Positions 18,045-26,730 of a stretch of DNA of 35,567 nucleotides are shown one piece after another (the stretch's first letter is position 1; each line of letters opens with the position of its first letter). A program made the position numbers and the translations under genes. The notes beneath the pieces are model-generated. The model was not told the DNA's origin, did no database searches, and saw only the letters and a program-made list of their open reading frames with translations. Origin of the DNA: an uncultured Rhodospirillales bacterium (GTDB lineage: Bacteria > Pseudomonadota > Alphaproteobacteria > Acetobacterales > Acetobacteraceae); assembly GCA_903844135.1 (NCBI GenBank), contig CAIMSN010000087.1, positions 1-35,567 of the forward strand. The letters are read 5' to 3'.

Positions 18045-19166
18045 GATCACCTCGTCCGGCTCCAGCGTCCGGGTCGCCTTGTTCATCACCGCCAGCAGGG
18101 CCGCGGTGAGCGGCGTGGCGAAGATCAGGCCCGGCACGCCGAGGATCGAGCCGAACGCGGTCTGCGACAGGATGGTCAGGCCGGGCGGCAGGTCGACGGC
18201 GCGCTTCTGGATCAGCGGCGCCATCACGTTGCCTTCGAACGCCTGGATCACCGCATAGAGCGCGCAGGTCTCGAGCCCGGTCGCCGAACCGACCGAGAAG
18301 GCGATGATGATCGCCGGGATGGCGCCGATCGCGGCGCCGATATAGGGCACGAAATTGAACAGCCCGGCGAGCACACCGAGCGCCAGCGCCAGCGGCACGC
18401 CCAGCAGCCACAGCCCGACCCCGGACAGGATGCCGACCACCAGCATGTCGAGCGCCTGGCCGGCGCTCCAGGCCCAGAGCGCGTTTCCGGCCGCCTCGAA
18501 CAGCCCCTTGGCGTGCGGGCGGTGACGCGGCGTGACCAGGCGCAGCGCGCCGTTGGCGTAGGTCTCGGGCGAGGCCGCCAGGTAGAGGCCGGCGATCACC
18601 ACCACCAGCAGGGTGCCGAACAGCCCGAACACCGAACCCAGGAACCCCGCCAGCGAGCCGGCGACCTCCTTGCCGAACGAACCGCCGCCGCCGCCCTTCT
18701 GGTCGCCGCCGAGCGATTGCGGCACCTGGTTCAGGATCATGCCGCCCCAGCGGGTGCCGGCGAGCCGGTCGTGCAGGCCATGCGTCTGGTCCACCAGGGC
18801 CTGACGCAGCTTCACCGTCTGGTCGACCAGGCCGGGGCCGGCCACGGCGACGAAGCCGACGATGAGCCCGACCAGCGCCAGCACCACCAGGGTCAGGGCC
18901 AGCCAGAACGGCAGCCGGGTGAACCGCACCAGCAGCCGCGCCACGCCGTGCAGGATGACCGCCAGCAGGGAGGCGGCGAACACCACCGTCAGCACGTCCT
19001 TCAGCAACCAGACCGCCAGGAACACCAGCGTGGCGGCGAGCGCCAGCCGCAGCAGCAGGTAGATCTTCTGCAGCATCGCAGCCCTGGGATCGCCGGGCTG
19101 GACGTCGCCAAGCCGTGTGTCGGCGCCGTGGGACGGGACGGGCTGGGCGGGCAGTGCGTCTTGCAT
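18042..19166 (-). CDS. AI-2E family transporter (TerC/TqsA/PerM-like)
   Basis: This 374-residue multi-pass inner-membrane protein belongs to the AI-2E transporter/PerM family; members export autoinducer-2 or other small molecules or carry out Na+/H+ exchange, and the substrate here is unknown. The usual pattern is present: paired N-terminal helices, a large soluble segment (about 120-175) with a Gly-rich stretch, then helices with GLFNFVPYIGAAIGAIP and, near the end, ILGVPGLIFATPL, both hallmarks. I take the ATG at 19166 (MQDALPAQ); a later ATG at MLQKIYLL is possible. It is divergent from the CoA-transferase operon. Confidence 0.88.
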   Translation of the reverse strand: MQDALPAQPVPSHGADTRLGDVQPGDPRAAMLQKIYLLLRLALAATLVFLAVWLLKDVLTVVFAASLLAVILHGVARLLVRFTRLPFWLALTLVVLALVGLIVGFVAVAGPGLVDQTVKLRQALVDQTHGLHDRLAGTRWGGMILNQVPQSLGGDQKGGGGGSFGKEVAGSLAGFLGSVFGLFGTLLVVVIAGLYLAASPETYANGALRLVTPRHRPHAKGLFEAAGNALWAWSAGQALDMLVVGILSGVGLWLLGVPLALALGVLAGLFNFVPYIGAAIGAIPAIIIAFSVGSATGLETCALYAVIQAFEGNVMAPLIQKRAVDLPPGLTILSQTAFGSILGVPGLIFATPLTAALLAVMNKATRTLEPDEVI

Positions 19167-19347
19167 GCGGAACTGTCTTTCGGTGGCGGCAGACCGTCTC
19201 GCGACGGCAACGAGCCGCTGAACGCCCGAGAGCGGGTTGCGTTCGCTCCCGGCCTCCCGGGCCATCGGGCTCTCGCCGTTCCCGCGCCATGCCGTGCTAG
19301 AACGGGCGGCAAAGCGACAGGCCGGAACGGCCGATCGGGAGGTCTGC
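19167..19347. other. Divergent promoter region, AI-2E / CoA-transferase
   Basis: This 181-base gap must supply promoters for both neighbours. A GGGAGG sits just before the CoA-transferase ATG. I find no clear palindrome or convincing promoter pair. Confidence 0.4.
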
Positions 19348-20067
19348 ATGAACAAGATGCGCGACAGCGCCGCCGCCGCCCTGGCCGATGTGCTGTTCGA
19401 CGGCATGACCATCATGTGCGGCGGCTTCGGGCTGGCCGGCAATCCGGAGACGCTGATCGCGGCGCTGCGCGACAGCGGCGTGCGCGACCTGACGGTGGTC
19501 TCCAACAATTGCGGCGCCGACGGCCAGGGGCTGTGGACGCTGCTGGAGAGCCGTCAGATCTCCAGGATGATCAGTTCCTATGTCGGCGAGAACAAGCTGT
19601 TCGAGTCGCTCTATCTGGCCGGCGAGCTCGCGCTGGAACTCAATCCGCAGGGCACGCTGGCGGAACGGATCCGGGCCGGGGGCGCCGGGATCCCGGCCTT
19701 CTACACCCGCACCGGCGTCGGCACGGTGGTGGCGGAGGGCAAGCCGACCGAGATCTTCGACGGCCAGACCTATGTGCGCGAGCGCTGGCTCAAAGCCGAC
19801 CTGGCGATCATCAAGGCCTGGAAGGCAGACCCGGAAGGCAACCTGATCTATCGCAAGACGGCGCGGAACTTCAATCCGGTGATGGCGACGGCGGCGACGA
19901 CCACGATCGTCGAGGCGGAGCTCGTGGCGCCGGCCGGCACGCTCGGCGCTGACCATATCCACACCCCCGGCATCTATGTCGACCGGATCATCGTCAGCAC
20001 CATCAACGAGAAGCTGATCGAGAAGCGCACCACCCGTCCGCATGCAGAGGCCGGAGGAGCACGCTGA
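19348..20067 (+). CDS. scoA: 3-oxoacid CoA-transferase subunit A
   Basis: Subunit A of the SCOT-type family I CoA-transferase moves CoA from succinyl-CoA to a 3-oxoacid such as acetoacetate, used in ketone-body or PHB-related metabolism. The 239-residue protein has [15 protein letters not shown], the N-terminal CoA-binding region GxGxxGxPE-like, and [14 protein letters not shown], typical of this subunit. GGGAGG precedes the ATG. Its stop overlaps the subunit B start (TGATG). The exact acyl acceptor (acetoacetate or 3-oxoadipate, as in PcaI) cannot be read from sequence alone; no aromatic-degradation genes are nearby. Confidence 0.92.
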   Translation: MNKMRDSAAAALADVLFDGMTIMCGGFGLAGNPETLIAALRDSGVRDLTVVSNNCGADGQGLWTLLESRQISRMISSYVGENKLFESLYLAGELALELNPQGTLAERIRAGGAGIPAFYTRTGVGTVVAEGKPTEIFDGQTYVRERWLKADLAIIKAWKADPEGNLIYRKTARNFNPVMATAATTTIVEAELVAPAGTLGADHIHTPGIYVDRIIVSTINEKLIEKRTTRPHAEAGGAR

Positions 20068-20711
20068 TGCCCTGGACCAGGGAACAGACCGCGGCGCGCG
20101 CGGCGCAGGAGCTGCGCGACGGGTTCTACGTCAATCTTGGGATCGGGATTCCGACCCTGGTGGCGAACTACATCCCGGACGGCATCCACGTCACGCTGCA
20201 GAGCGAGAACGGCATGCTCGGCACCGGACCTTTCCCCACCGAGGACGAGGTCGACGCCGACCTGATCAATGCCGGCAAGCAGACCATCACCGAGCTGCCG
20301 ACCTCGTCCTACTTCTCCTCGGCCGACAGCTTCGCGATGATCCGCGGCGGCCATATCGACCTGACGATCCTGGGCGCGATGGAGGTGGCCGCCAACGGCG
20401 ACATCGCCAACTGGACGGTTCCCGGCAAGATGGTCAAGGGGATGGGCGGCGCCATGGACCTGGTGGCCGGGGTCCGGCGCGTGGTGGTGGTGATGGAGCA
20501 TGCGAGCAAGCAGGGCGTGTCGAAACTGCGCGAGCGCTGCACGCTGCCGCTGACCGGCGCCGGCGTGGTCGACCTGATCGTCACCGACCTGTGCGTGATG
20601 CGCTGCGACAAGGAAGAGGGCGGGCTGACGCTGCTGGAGCTGGCCCCCGGCGTGACGCTCGCGGACGTCCGCGCGGCGACGGAGGCCGCGTTCGATCCGG
20701 GCGTGTTCTAG
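20067..20711 (+). CDS. scoB: 3-oxoacid CoA-transferase subunit B
   Basis: This is the catalytic subunit of the heteromeric CoA-transferase; 214 residues. The active-site glutamate is Glu47 in SENG, which forms the glutamyl-CoA thioester. Other family signs are [24 protein letters not shown] and [16 protein letters not shown]. It is translationally coupled to subunit A through a one-base overlap. The stop codon TAG lies inside a 36-base hairpin element shared with the convergent SDR gene. Confidence 0.93.
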   Translation: MPWTREQTAARAAQELRDGFYVNLGIGIPTLVANYIPDGIHVTLQSENGMLGTGPFPTEDEVDADLINAGKQTITELPTSSYFSSADSFAMIRGGHIDLTILGAMEVAANGDIANWTVPGKMVKGMGGAMDLVAGVRRVVVVMEHASKQGVSKLRERCTLPLTGAGVVDLIVTDLCVMRCDKEEGGLTLLELAPGVTLADVRAATEAAFDPGVF

Positions 20712-20743
20712 AGCACGGTCCGTTCGATCGGATGATGCTCTAG
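20708..20743. terminator. Inverted-repeat terminator between scoB and SDR
   Basis: CTAGAGCA (20708-20715) pairs perfectly with TGCTCTAG (20736-20743), and an inner TCCG/CGGA adds to the stem. The scoB stop codon is inside the left arm and the SDR stop begins four bases after the right arm. The AGAGCA-type palindrome recalls dispersed intergenic repeats of Alphaproteobacteria, so it may occur many times in this genome. Confidence 0.65.
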
Positions 20744-20746
20744 CGC

Positions 20747-21532
20747 TCAGCGGACCGACAGGCCGGCGCTCAGGCCGCCGTCGATGCGATGGTCGGACCC
20801 GGTGATGAAGCCGGCCCGGTCGGACGCCAGGAAGGCGGCCAGCTCGGCGATCTCCTCCGGCTCGGCGATCCGGCCGATCGGGTGCGCGGCGCCGAAACGG
20901 GCGAACACCGCATCCAGGTCGGCGTCCGGACCGTCGAGGGTGCGCGCCGCCAGCGCCAGGATCGGCGTCCGCACCGAGCCCGGGCTGATCGACACCACCC
21001 TGATGCGGTCGGCCGCGAAATCGAGCGCCATGGCGCGGGTCAGGGCATGGATCGCGCCCTTCGAGGCGACGTAGGCGGCCACCCCGGCCTGGCAGGCATG
21101 GCCCTGCACGCTGGAGATGTTGACGATCGCCCCGCCGCCGCGGCGGCGCATCGCCGGCACCCCGAAATGCGCGGTCAGATGGATCGAGCCGACATTGACC
21201 TTGAGACACTGCAGGAACGTCTCCGGGCTGGTCGCCACCGCATCGCCGTAGGGATGGATCGCGGCGGCGTTGACGATGACGTCGAGCCCGCCGCACCGCG
21301 CCACGATCGCCGCGACCGCCGCCTCGACCTGGTCGGCCTCCGACATGTCGGCCCGAGAGACGGCGAGATCGAGCCCGGAGCGCTTCGCCTGCTCGGCCAA
21401 CGCCTGGTTGCTGGCCTCGTCGATGCCCAGAGCCACCACCTGGGCGCCGCCCGAGGCGAGCCGCAGGGCGATGGCGCCGGCGATGCCGCTGGTGCCGGTG
21501 ACGAGCGCGATCCTGTGCTTGAAATCGTCCAT
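20747..21532 (-). CDS. SDR-family oxidoreductase
   Basis: This short-chain dehydrogenase/reductase of 261 residues has a Rossmann fold with Ser141 (VNISSV), Tyr154 and Lys158 (YVASK) as the catalytic set and the NAA motif (about 88-90). The cofactor loop reads TGTSGIAG, shifted by one from the usual TGxxxGIG. Late features SPGSVRTPI and GSDHRIDGG are standard. The substrate cannot be told; the neighbours suggest either a 3-hydroxyacyl or sugar alcohol. The ATG at 21532 gives MDDFKHR; a GTG three codons upstream (21541) has a GGAGG four bases before it and is a real alternative. Confidence 0.88.
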   Translation of the reverse strand: MDDFKHRIALVTGTSGIAGAIALRLASGGAQVVALGIDEASNQALAEQAKRSGLDLAVSRADMSEADQVEAAVAAIVARCGGLDVIVNAAAIHPYGDAVATSPETFLQCLKVNVGSIHLTAHFGVPAMRRRGGGAIVNISSVQGHACQAGVAAYVASKGAIHALTRAMALDFAADRIRVVSISPGSVRTPILALAARTLDGPDADLDAVFARFGAAHPIGRIAEPEEIAELAAFLASDRAGFITGSDHRIDGGLSAGLSVR

Positions 21533-21696
21533 GGTTCCCACCCGCCCTCCGGCAAATCCCGATCCGCGAAAACCGCCGCGATCGCACCAGGCGCCGGCGT
21601 AACGCCGTACCTTTCACGCCCGGCGGAACCGGCCTAGCATACGGTAGCGCTACCAAGAGCGCGGCAAAACGATAAGAACACGACCCTGGAGGACAC
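21533..21696. other. Divergent promoter region, SDR / sugar importer
   Basis: The 164-base gap holds a LacI-type palindrome at 21643-21654 (separate entry), a possible -10 TAGCAT at 21635-21640 just before it, and a GGAGG five bases before the binding-protein ATG. The layout suits a repressor blocking promoter clearance. Confidence 0.45.
21643..21654. promoter_or_regulatory. LacI-family operator-like palindrome
   Basis: GGTAGCGCTACC is a perfect 12-base palindrome with the central CG typical of LacI/GalR-family operators. It lies 42 bases before the sugar-binding protein start. No LacI-type regulator gene is in the window, so the regulator must be encoded elsewhere. Confidence 0.6.
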
Positions 21697-22650
21697 ATGC
21701 GCCGACTGTTCAAGGCCACCCTGACGGGTATGGCCACGCTCTCGCTGCTCGCGGCGCCGGCCGTCGCGCAGCAGAAGAAGACCCTCGCCCTGGTCACCAA
21801 CGTCTCGGCCGATTTCTGGACCGTCGCCCGCGCCGGCGTGATGAAGGCGCAGGGCGAGCATCCCGACTTCGCCATGAAGGTGATCGTCACCGGCCAGGCC
21901 ACGGCGGCCGAGCAGCGTCGCGAACTCGACGACCTGCTGGCGTCCGGGGTCGCCGGAATCTCGATCTCGGCGATCGACCCGAAGAACTCGACCGAGGAAT
22001 TCAACAAGGTCGCCAGCCGCGCGGTGCTGTTCACCACCGACAGCGACGCGCCGAATTCCGCCCGGGTGGTCTATATCGGCACCGACAACAAGGCGGCCGG
22101 CCTGCAGGCGGCCGGCGAGATCAAGAAGGCGCTGCCCAACGGCGGCAAGATGATGGCCTTCGTCGGCACCATGGATGCCGACAATGCCCGCGAGCGCGTC
22201 GAGGGCATCAAGGAAGGCCTGCAGGGCAGCAACATCCAGCTCGTCGACATCCGCACCGACGGCGGCGACTTCGCCAAGGCCAAGGCCAACGTTCAGGACG
22301 CGCTCGCCAAGGGCGGCCTCGATCTGCTGGTCGGCCTTTACAACTACAACACGCCGCAGATCTACTCCGCGGTGAAGGATGCCGGCATGTCCGGCAAGAT
22401 CAAGGTGGTGGGGTTCGACGAGGACGCCCAGACGCTGCGCGGCGTGGCCGACGGCACGATCCTGTCGACCATCGTGCAGCAGCCGTTCGAGTTCGGATAC
22501 CAGTCGATGACCGATCTGGTGAAATACATCGGCGGCGACAAGTCCTTCATTCCCGCCAACCACCTGATCATCATTCCCACCCGCGTCATCGCCAAGGACA
22601 ACGTGCACGAGTTCCAGCAGAGCATGCGCAAGATGCTGACCGCCAAATAG
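21697..22650 (+). CDS. Sugar ABC transporter substrate-binding protein
   Basis: This periplasmic receptor has the RbsB-type (Peripla_BP_4) fold and 317 residues. A signal peptide ends at about residue 24 (APAVAQQ). The body has the family pattern: KTLALVTNVSADFW, repeated alpha/beta units, SAIDPKN, FTTDSDAP and VVGFDEDAQTLRGVADGTI, the last being typical of pentose/polyol/inositol receptors. GGAGG lies five bases before the ATG. It heads a three-gene importer operon under a LacI-type palindrome. The sugar cannot be assigned. Confidence 0.93.
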   Translation: MRRLFKATLTGMATLSLLAAPAVAQQKKTLALVTNVSADFWTVARAGVMKAQGEHPDFAMKVIVTGQATAAEQRRELDDLLASGVAGISISAIDPKNSTEEFNKVASRAVLFTTDSDAPNSARVVYIGTDNKAAGLQAAGEIKKALPNGGKMMAFVGTMDADNARERVEGIKEGLQGSNIQLVDIRTDGGDFAKAKANVQDALAKGGLDLLVGLYNYNTPQIYSAVKDAGMSGKIKVVGFDEDAQTLRGVADGTILSTIVQQPFEFGYQSMTDLVKYIGGDKSFIPANHLIIIPTRVIAKDNVHEFQQSMRKMLTAK

Positions 22651-22653
22651 ACG

Positions 22654-24192
22654 GTGGAGTCCCCGCAGGTGGCGGCCGCGCCGCTGCTTTCTCTCGTCGG
22701 CATCGGCAAGTCCTATGCCGGCGTGAGAGCGCTCGACGATGTCGGCCTCACCGTCGAGGCCGGCAGCGTTCTCGGGCTGATCGGCGAGAACGGCGCCGGC
22801 AAGTCGACGCTGATGAAGATCCTCGGCGGGGTGGTGCAGCCCAGCGCCGGCAGCATCGTCGTCGATGGCGTCGCGCACAGCGCCATGACCGTCGCCGGCG
22901 CCGCCCGCGCCGGCATCGCCTTCGTACACCAGGAACTCACCGTCCTCGACAATCTCGACGTCGCCGCGAACATCTTTCTCGGTCGCGAGATGCTCGGCGG
23001 CGGCCCGCTGCGGCTGGTGCGCAGCCGGCGCATGCACGCCCTGGCGCGACCGCTGCTCGAACGGCTCGGCGCGGATTTCGGTCCGGAGACCAGCGTGTCG
23101 CGCTTGCTGATCGCCCAGCGCCAGTTGGTCGAGATCGCCAGGGCGCTGTCGATGGATGCGCGGGTCATCATCATGGACGAGCCGACCTCCAGCCTGACGT
23201 TGCAGGAGACCGACCGGCTGCTGCAGGTGATCGGCGAGCTGCGCGCCTCCGGGGTCGCGGTGATCTATATCAGCCACCGGTTGAACGAGGTGAAGCTGTG
23301 CGCCGACCGTGTGGTCTGCCTGCGGGACGGCCGTGTGGCCGGAGGGCTGGCACGCGACGAGATCACGCACGAAGCGATGATCCGGCTGATGATCGGGCGT
23401 GAGCTGCGCGCGCTCTACACCCCGCCACGCTCCGTGCCGCAAGGTGCGCTGTGCGTGATCGATCGGCTCGTCACCGGCGCCTTTCCCGACCGCGAGGTTT
23501 CGCTCACGGTGCATCGCGGCGAGATCCTGGGCCTCGCCGGCCTGGTCGGTTCCGGACGCACCTCGCTCGCCCGCGCCCTGTTCGGGATCGATCCGATCCT
23601 GTCCGGCACGGTCACGCTGGCGGGAGAGACGGTCACGGTCGGCTCGCCGCGCGCGGCGATCGCGCAGGGCATCTATCTCGTGCCGGAGGATCGCAAGCGC
23701 GAGGGGCTGGTGCTCGACATGCCGCTTACGGAGAACATCTCGCTGGCGAGCCTGCGACGCTATGCGCGTTTCAGCCTGGTCGATCGCGCCGCGGAGACCG
23801 TGGCGGCGCGTCGCCAGCAGGGGGCGCTCAAGATCAAGACTCACGATCTCGCGGTCCATGCGGCGACCCTTTCAGGCGGCAACCAGCAGAAGGTGGTGCT
23901 CGCCAAATGGCTGTCGATGGCGCCGCGGCTGATCGTGTTCGACGAACCGACAAGGGGAATCGATGTCGGCGCCAAGGGCGAGATCTATGCGCTGATGCGC
24001 GCCCTGGCCGATGACGGCGTCGCCATCGTCATGATCTCGAGCGACATGGAGGAGGTGATCGGCGTCTCCGACCGGGTCGCGGTCATGCATGAAGGCCGGA
24101 TCGGCGGGGTTCTCGAGCGCGCCGACCTGTCCGAATTCAACATCCTGCGCCTGGCGGTCGGCCAGGACGCCGAAACCCTGGAGTCCGCCTGA
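22654..24192 (+). CDS. Sugar ABC transporter ATP-binding protein (two ABC domains)
   Basis: This RbsA/MglA-type fused ATPase of 512 residues powers the importer. Domain 1 has Walker A GENGAGKST (44-52), a degenerate signature LLIAQRQ and Walker B VIIMDEPTSS. Domain 2 has the naturally degenerate P-loop GLVGSGRTS, a full signature LSGGNQQK and Walker B LIVFDEPTRGIDVG. This asymmetry is normal for the family. It starts at GTG 22654, three bases after the binding-protein stop, and overlaps the permease start by one base (TGATG). Confidence 0.95.
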   Translation: MESPQVAAAPLLSLVGIGKSYAGVRALDDVGLTVEAGSVLGLIGENGAGKSTLMKILGGVVQPSAGSIVVDGVAHSAMTVAGAARAGIAFVHQELTVLDNLDVAANIFLGREMLGGGPLRLVRSRRMHALARPLLERLGADFGPETSVSRLLIAQRQLVEIARALSMDARVIIMDEPTSSLTLQETDRLLQVIGELRASGVAVIYISHRLNEVKLCADRVVCLRDGRVAGGLARDEITHEAMIRLMIGRELRALYTPPRSVPQGALCVIDRLVTGAFPDREVSLTVHRGEILGLAGLVGSGRTSLARALFGIDPILSGTVTLAGETVTVGSPRAAIAQGIYLVPEDRKREGLVLDMPLTENISLASLRRYARFSLVDRAAETVAARRQQGALKIKTHDLAVHAATLSGGNQQKVVLAKWLSMAPRLIVFDEPTRGIDVGAKGEIYALMRALADDGVAIVMISSDMEEVIGVSDRVAVMHEGRIGGVLERADLSEFNILRLAVGQDAETLESA

Positions 24193-25187
24193 TGGCCAAG
24201 AAGGACTGGGGGCTGCTGGTGCTCCTGATCGTCGTCGGCGGGATCACGGCCCTGCTCAATCCGCGCTTCCTGTCGGCGGTCAACCTGCTCGACATGGCCA
24301 ACCTCATCGGCCTGTTCGGCATCTTCTCGATCGGCGTCGGCATGGTGATCATCACCGGCGGCATCGATCTCTCGGTGGGCTCGATCTTCGCCCTGCTCGG
24401 CGTCGTGTTCATCGACCTGCTGGTCAATCGCGGCGTGCCCTGGCCGCTGGCGATCCTGGCGATCATCGCCGGCGGCATCGTCCTGGGTGCTGTGCAGGGG
24501 TTGCTGGTGACCAAGGCCAAACTGCAGCCGTTCGTGGTCACGCTCTGCGGCCTGCTGATCTATCGCGGCGCGGCGCGCTACTACACCACCGACGCGACCA
24601 TGGGCTTCGGCTATTCCGACGATTTCGACTGGCTGGCCTGGCTGGCGTCCGGACGGAGCTGGGGCATTCCGCATCCGTTCATGATCCTGATCGCGGTCGC
24701 GGCGATCATGGGCGTGCTGCTGCATCGCTCGGTGTTCGGCCGCTATCTGTTCGCGATCGGCCGCAACGAGGAGGCGGCGCGCTTCTCCGGCATCCGGACC
24801 GGCGCGGTCGTCACCGGCGCCTACATCATCAGCGGCGGCCTGGCCGGTCTGGCGACCATCTGTCTGGTGTTCTACACCAATTCGGTCTCGCCCTCGTCGT
24901 TCGGAAATTTCTACGAGCTCTACGCGATCGCCGCCGCGGTGCTGGGCGGCTGCAGCCTGCGCGGCGGCGAGGGCACCATCATCGGCATCGTGCTCGGCAC
25001 GGCGTTGCTGCAGGTGCTGCAGAACCTGGTCAACATCCTCGGAATCCCGAGCTCGCTGAATTTCGCGGTGATGGGAACCGTGATCCTGATCGGCGTGCTC
25101 GCGGATCAGCCGTTCGTGCGCAGGGCGATTCCGTCGCTGCGACGCGAACGGTCCGCCGTCCGGCAAGCAACGACACCCGGTGCCTAG
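24192..25187 (+). CDS. Sugar ABC transporter permease
   Basis: This RbsC-type (BPD_transp_2) membrane subunit of 331 residues probably works as a homodimer, as no second permease gene follows. About eight to ten hydrophobic segments are visible, with the family motifs VIITGGIDLSVGS, GRYLFAIGRNEEAARFSGI (coupling-loop region) and AAAVLGGCSLRGGEGT. It overlaps the ATPase gene by one base. A low-GC intergenic stretch follows. Confidence 0.95.
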   Translation: MAKKDWGLLVLLIVVGGITALLNPRFLSAVNLLDMANLIGLFGIFSIGVGMVIITGGIDLSVGSIFALLGVVFIDLLVNRGVPWPLAILAIIAGGIVLGAVQGLLVTKAKLQPFVVTLCGLLIYRGAARYYTTDATMGFGYSDDFDWLAWLASGRSWGIPHPFMILIAVAAIMGVLLHRSVFGRYLFAIGRNEEAARFSGIRTGAVVTGAYIISGGLAGLATICLVFYTNSVSPSSFGNFYELYAIAAAVLGGCSLRGGEGTIIGIVLGTALLQVLQNLVNILGIPSSLNFAVMGTVILIGVLADQPFVRRAIPSLRRERSAVRQATTPGA

Positions 25188-25374
25188 GCAGTCGAGAGGA
25201 GGATCAAAGATCCGTCTGTAGTATGGACATCAAATAGACTGCCTGAGACTGCTCGTCGAAATCGTCGTACGCTATCGAACAGTCCGCTCACGAAGTCGTT
25301 TTTTCTGCATCGACTTGTAGAGACGTCTCTCGGGGCCATTTGCCGCCTGGTCGGATCGTGAATCAGGGGTACGC
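25188..25374. other. AT-richer intergenic region with nested dyads
   Basis: This gap is visibly poorer in GC than its surroundings. AGGCAGTC (25186-25193, starting in the permease stop) pairs exactly with GACTGCCT (25237-25244), enclosing a smaller GGATC-AAA-GATCC hairpin (25201-25213). Further on AAGTCG (25293-25298) pairs with CGACTT (25311-25316) around a T6 run, and AGAGACGTCTCT (25319-25330) is a perfect palindrome. It probably combines the importer terminator and the glycosyltransferase promoter/operator. Confidence 0.5.
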
Positions 25375-26730
25375 TTGTTCGTCTTGCATCTCGCGCTGGG
25401 AGGCTGCCTCAAATCACCCCCGATCAGCTATGGCGAGACGGCGGATACCGGTGGACATATCGCCTACGTGCTCGAGGCCGCCGCCGCCCAGGCGAGACAC
25501 CCGCTCGTAGAGTCCGTCTCGGTCGTCACCAGGCGCTTTCGCGACGCCAGGCTGGGCCCGGCCTATGCGGTCCGATCCGAGCGAATGAGCCGGAACCTCT
25601 CGATCGATCGCGTCTCCAGCCGCAGCACCCTGTATCTGGAGAAGGCGGCCCTGGCGGCGGAACTGCCCAGCTTCACCACCGCCTTCTGCGCGCATCTCGC
25701 CGCCCTGCCACGGCTTCCGGACGTGATCCACGCGCATTTCGCCGACGCCGCCTCGGTGGCTTCCGCCGTGCGCGGGCTGTTCGGCATTCCCTTCGTCTAT
25801 ACGCCGCATTCGCTCGGAATCGACAAGCGCGCGCACGGCCCGGGCGACGATGGCATCGCGCAGCGCATCGCCTGTGAACGAGGCGCGATCGGACAGGCCG
25901 ACGCGATCGTCGTGTCGAGCCGCGACGAGGCCGAGCGACAGGTCCGCGCCTACCGGGTCGCGGATGCGGCGTCCAGGACCTTCGCCGTCTCGCCGGGCGT
26001 CCCCCGGTTGAACGACGCTACGGAAGCAGCGGCCGGGATACTCGATCTCGGCGCCTGGCTCGACGAGCCGGACAAGCCGATGGTGCTGGCGATCGCCCGG
26101 CCGGTACGCAAGAAGAACCTGCCGATGCTGACGCGCGCGTTCGCCGCGAGCCCGTCCCTGATGGCCCACGCCAACCTCGTGATCCTGGCCGGCCAGCATG
26201 GCGGCGGCTCGGCGTCCGGCGAGGAAGCCGGCATCGTCGCCGAGCTCGACCTGCTGTGCCGCAGCACGGCGCTTCGCGGCCGTATGGCGCTGCCGCCGCG
26301 CCATGTCGCGGCCGACGTCGCCTCCCTCTACCGGCAGGCCGCAAGCGGCGGCGTGTTCGTCAATGCGGCGCTGCACGAGCCGTTCGGCCTGACGACGATC
26401 GAGGCCGCCGCCGCCGGCGTGCCGGTGGTGGCGACCCGCAATGGCGGCCCGTCCGACATCGTCGAGACGCTCGGCAACGGTCTCCTCGTCGATCCGACGG
26501 ACCAGGAGGCGATCGCGGCCGCCTGCCTGCGGATCGTGTCGGATGGCGCGCTGCACGCGGCGTTCTCCCGCTCCGGCCTGGATCGAGTCGGCCGCTATAG
26601 CTGGCCGCGCTATGCGCAGCGCACGGTCTCGCTCTACGCCGCGCTGACCGGATCGCTGGAAACCGCAAGCCCGGCGCCACGGCGGATCGCACCGGACGTC
26701 GTATCCTGCGCGCAGCCGGCGCGCGTCTGA
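25375..26730 (+). CDS. GT4 glycosyltransferase, sucrose-phosphate-synthase-like
   Basis: This GT-B retaining glycosyltransferase (GT4) has 451 residues. The N-terminal half has ETADTGGHIAYVLE (21-34), like the DTGGQ acceptor/donor loop of sucrose-phosphate and related synthases. The C-terminal half has ARPVRKKNLPMLTRAF (241-256), echoing their ARPDxKKN, and the EX7E pair Glu335/Glu343 in HEPFGLTTIE. There is no phosphatase domain. The likely activity is glycosyl transfer from a nucleotide sugar to a sugar or sugar-phosphate. It starts at TTG 25375, with AGGGG five bases upstream. First of four overlapping glycosyltransferase genes; its stop overlaps the next start (TGATG). Confidence 0.85.
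   Translation: MFVLHLALGGCLKSPPISYGETADTGGHIAYVLEAAAAQARHPLVESVSVVTRRFRDARLGPAYAVRSERMSRNLSIDRVSSRSTLYLEKAALAAELPSFTTAFCAHLAALPRLPDVIHAHFADAASVASAVRGLFGIPFVYTPHSLGIDKRAHGPGDDGIAQRIACERGAIGQADAIVVSSRDEAERQVRAYRVADAASRTFAVSPGVPRLNDATEAAAGILDLGAWLDEPDKPMVLAIARPVRKKNLPMLTRAFAASPSLMAHANLVILAGQHGGGSASGEEAGIVAELDLLCRSTALRGRMALPPRHVAADVASLYRQAASGGVFVNAALHEPFGLTTIEAAAAGVPVVATRNGGPSDIVETLGNGLLVDPTDQEAIAAACLRIVSDGALHAAFSRSGLDRVGRYSWPRYAQRTVSLYAALTGSLETASPAPRRIAPDVVSCAQPARV

Noticed and set aside
21634-23859. A 741-codon minus-strand frame opposite the sugar-binding protein and ATPase genes
   Set aside because: It overlaps two genes with clear motifs and has no recognisable content.
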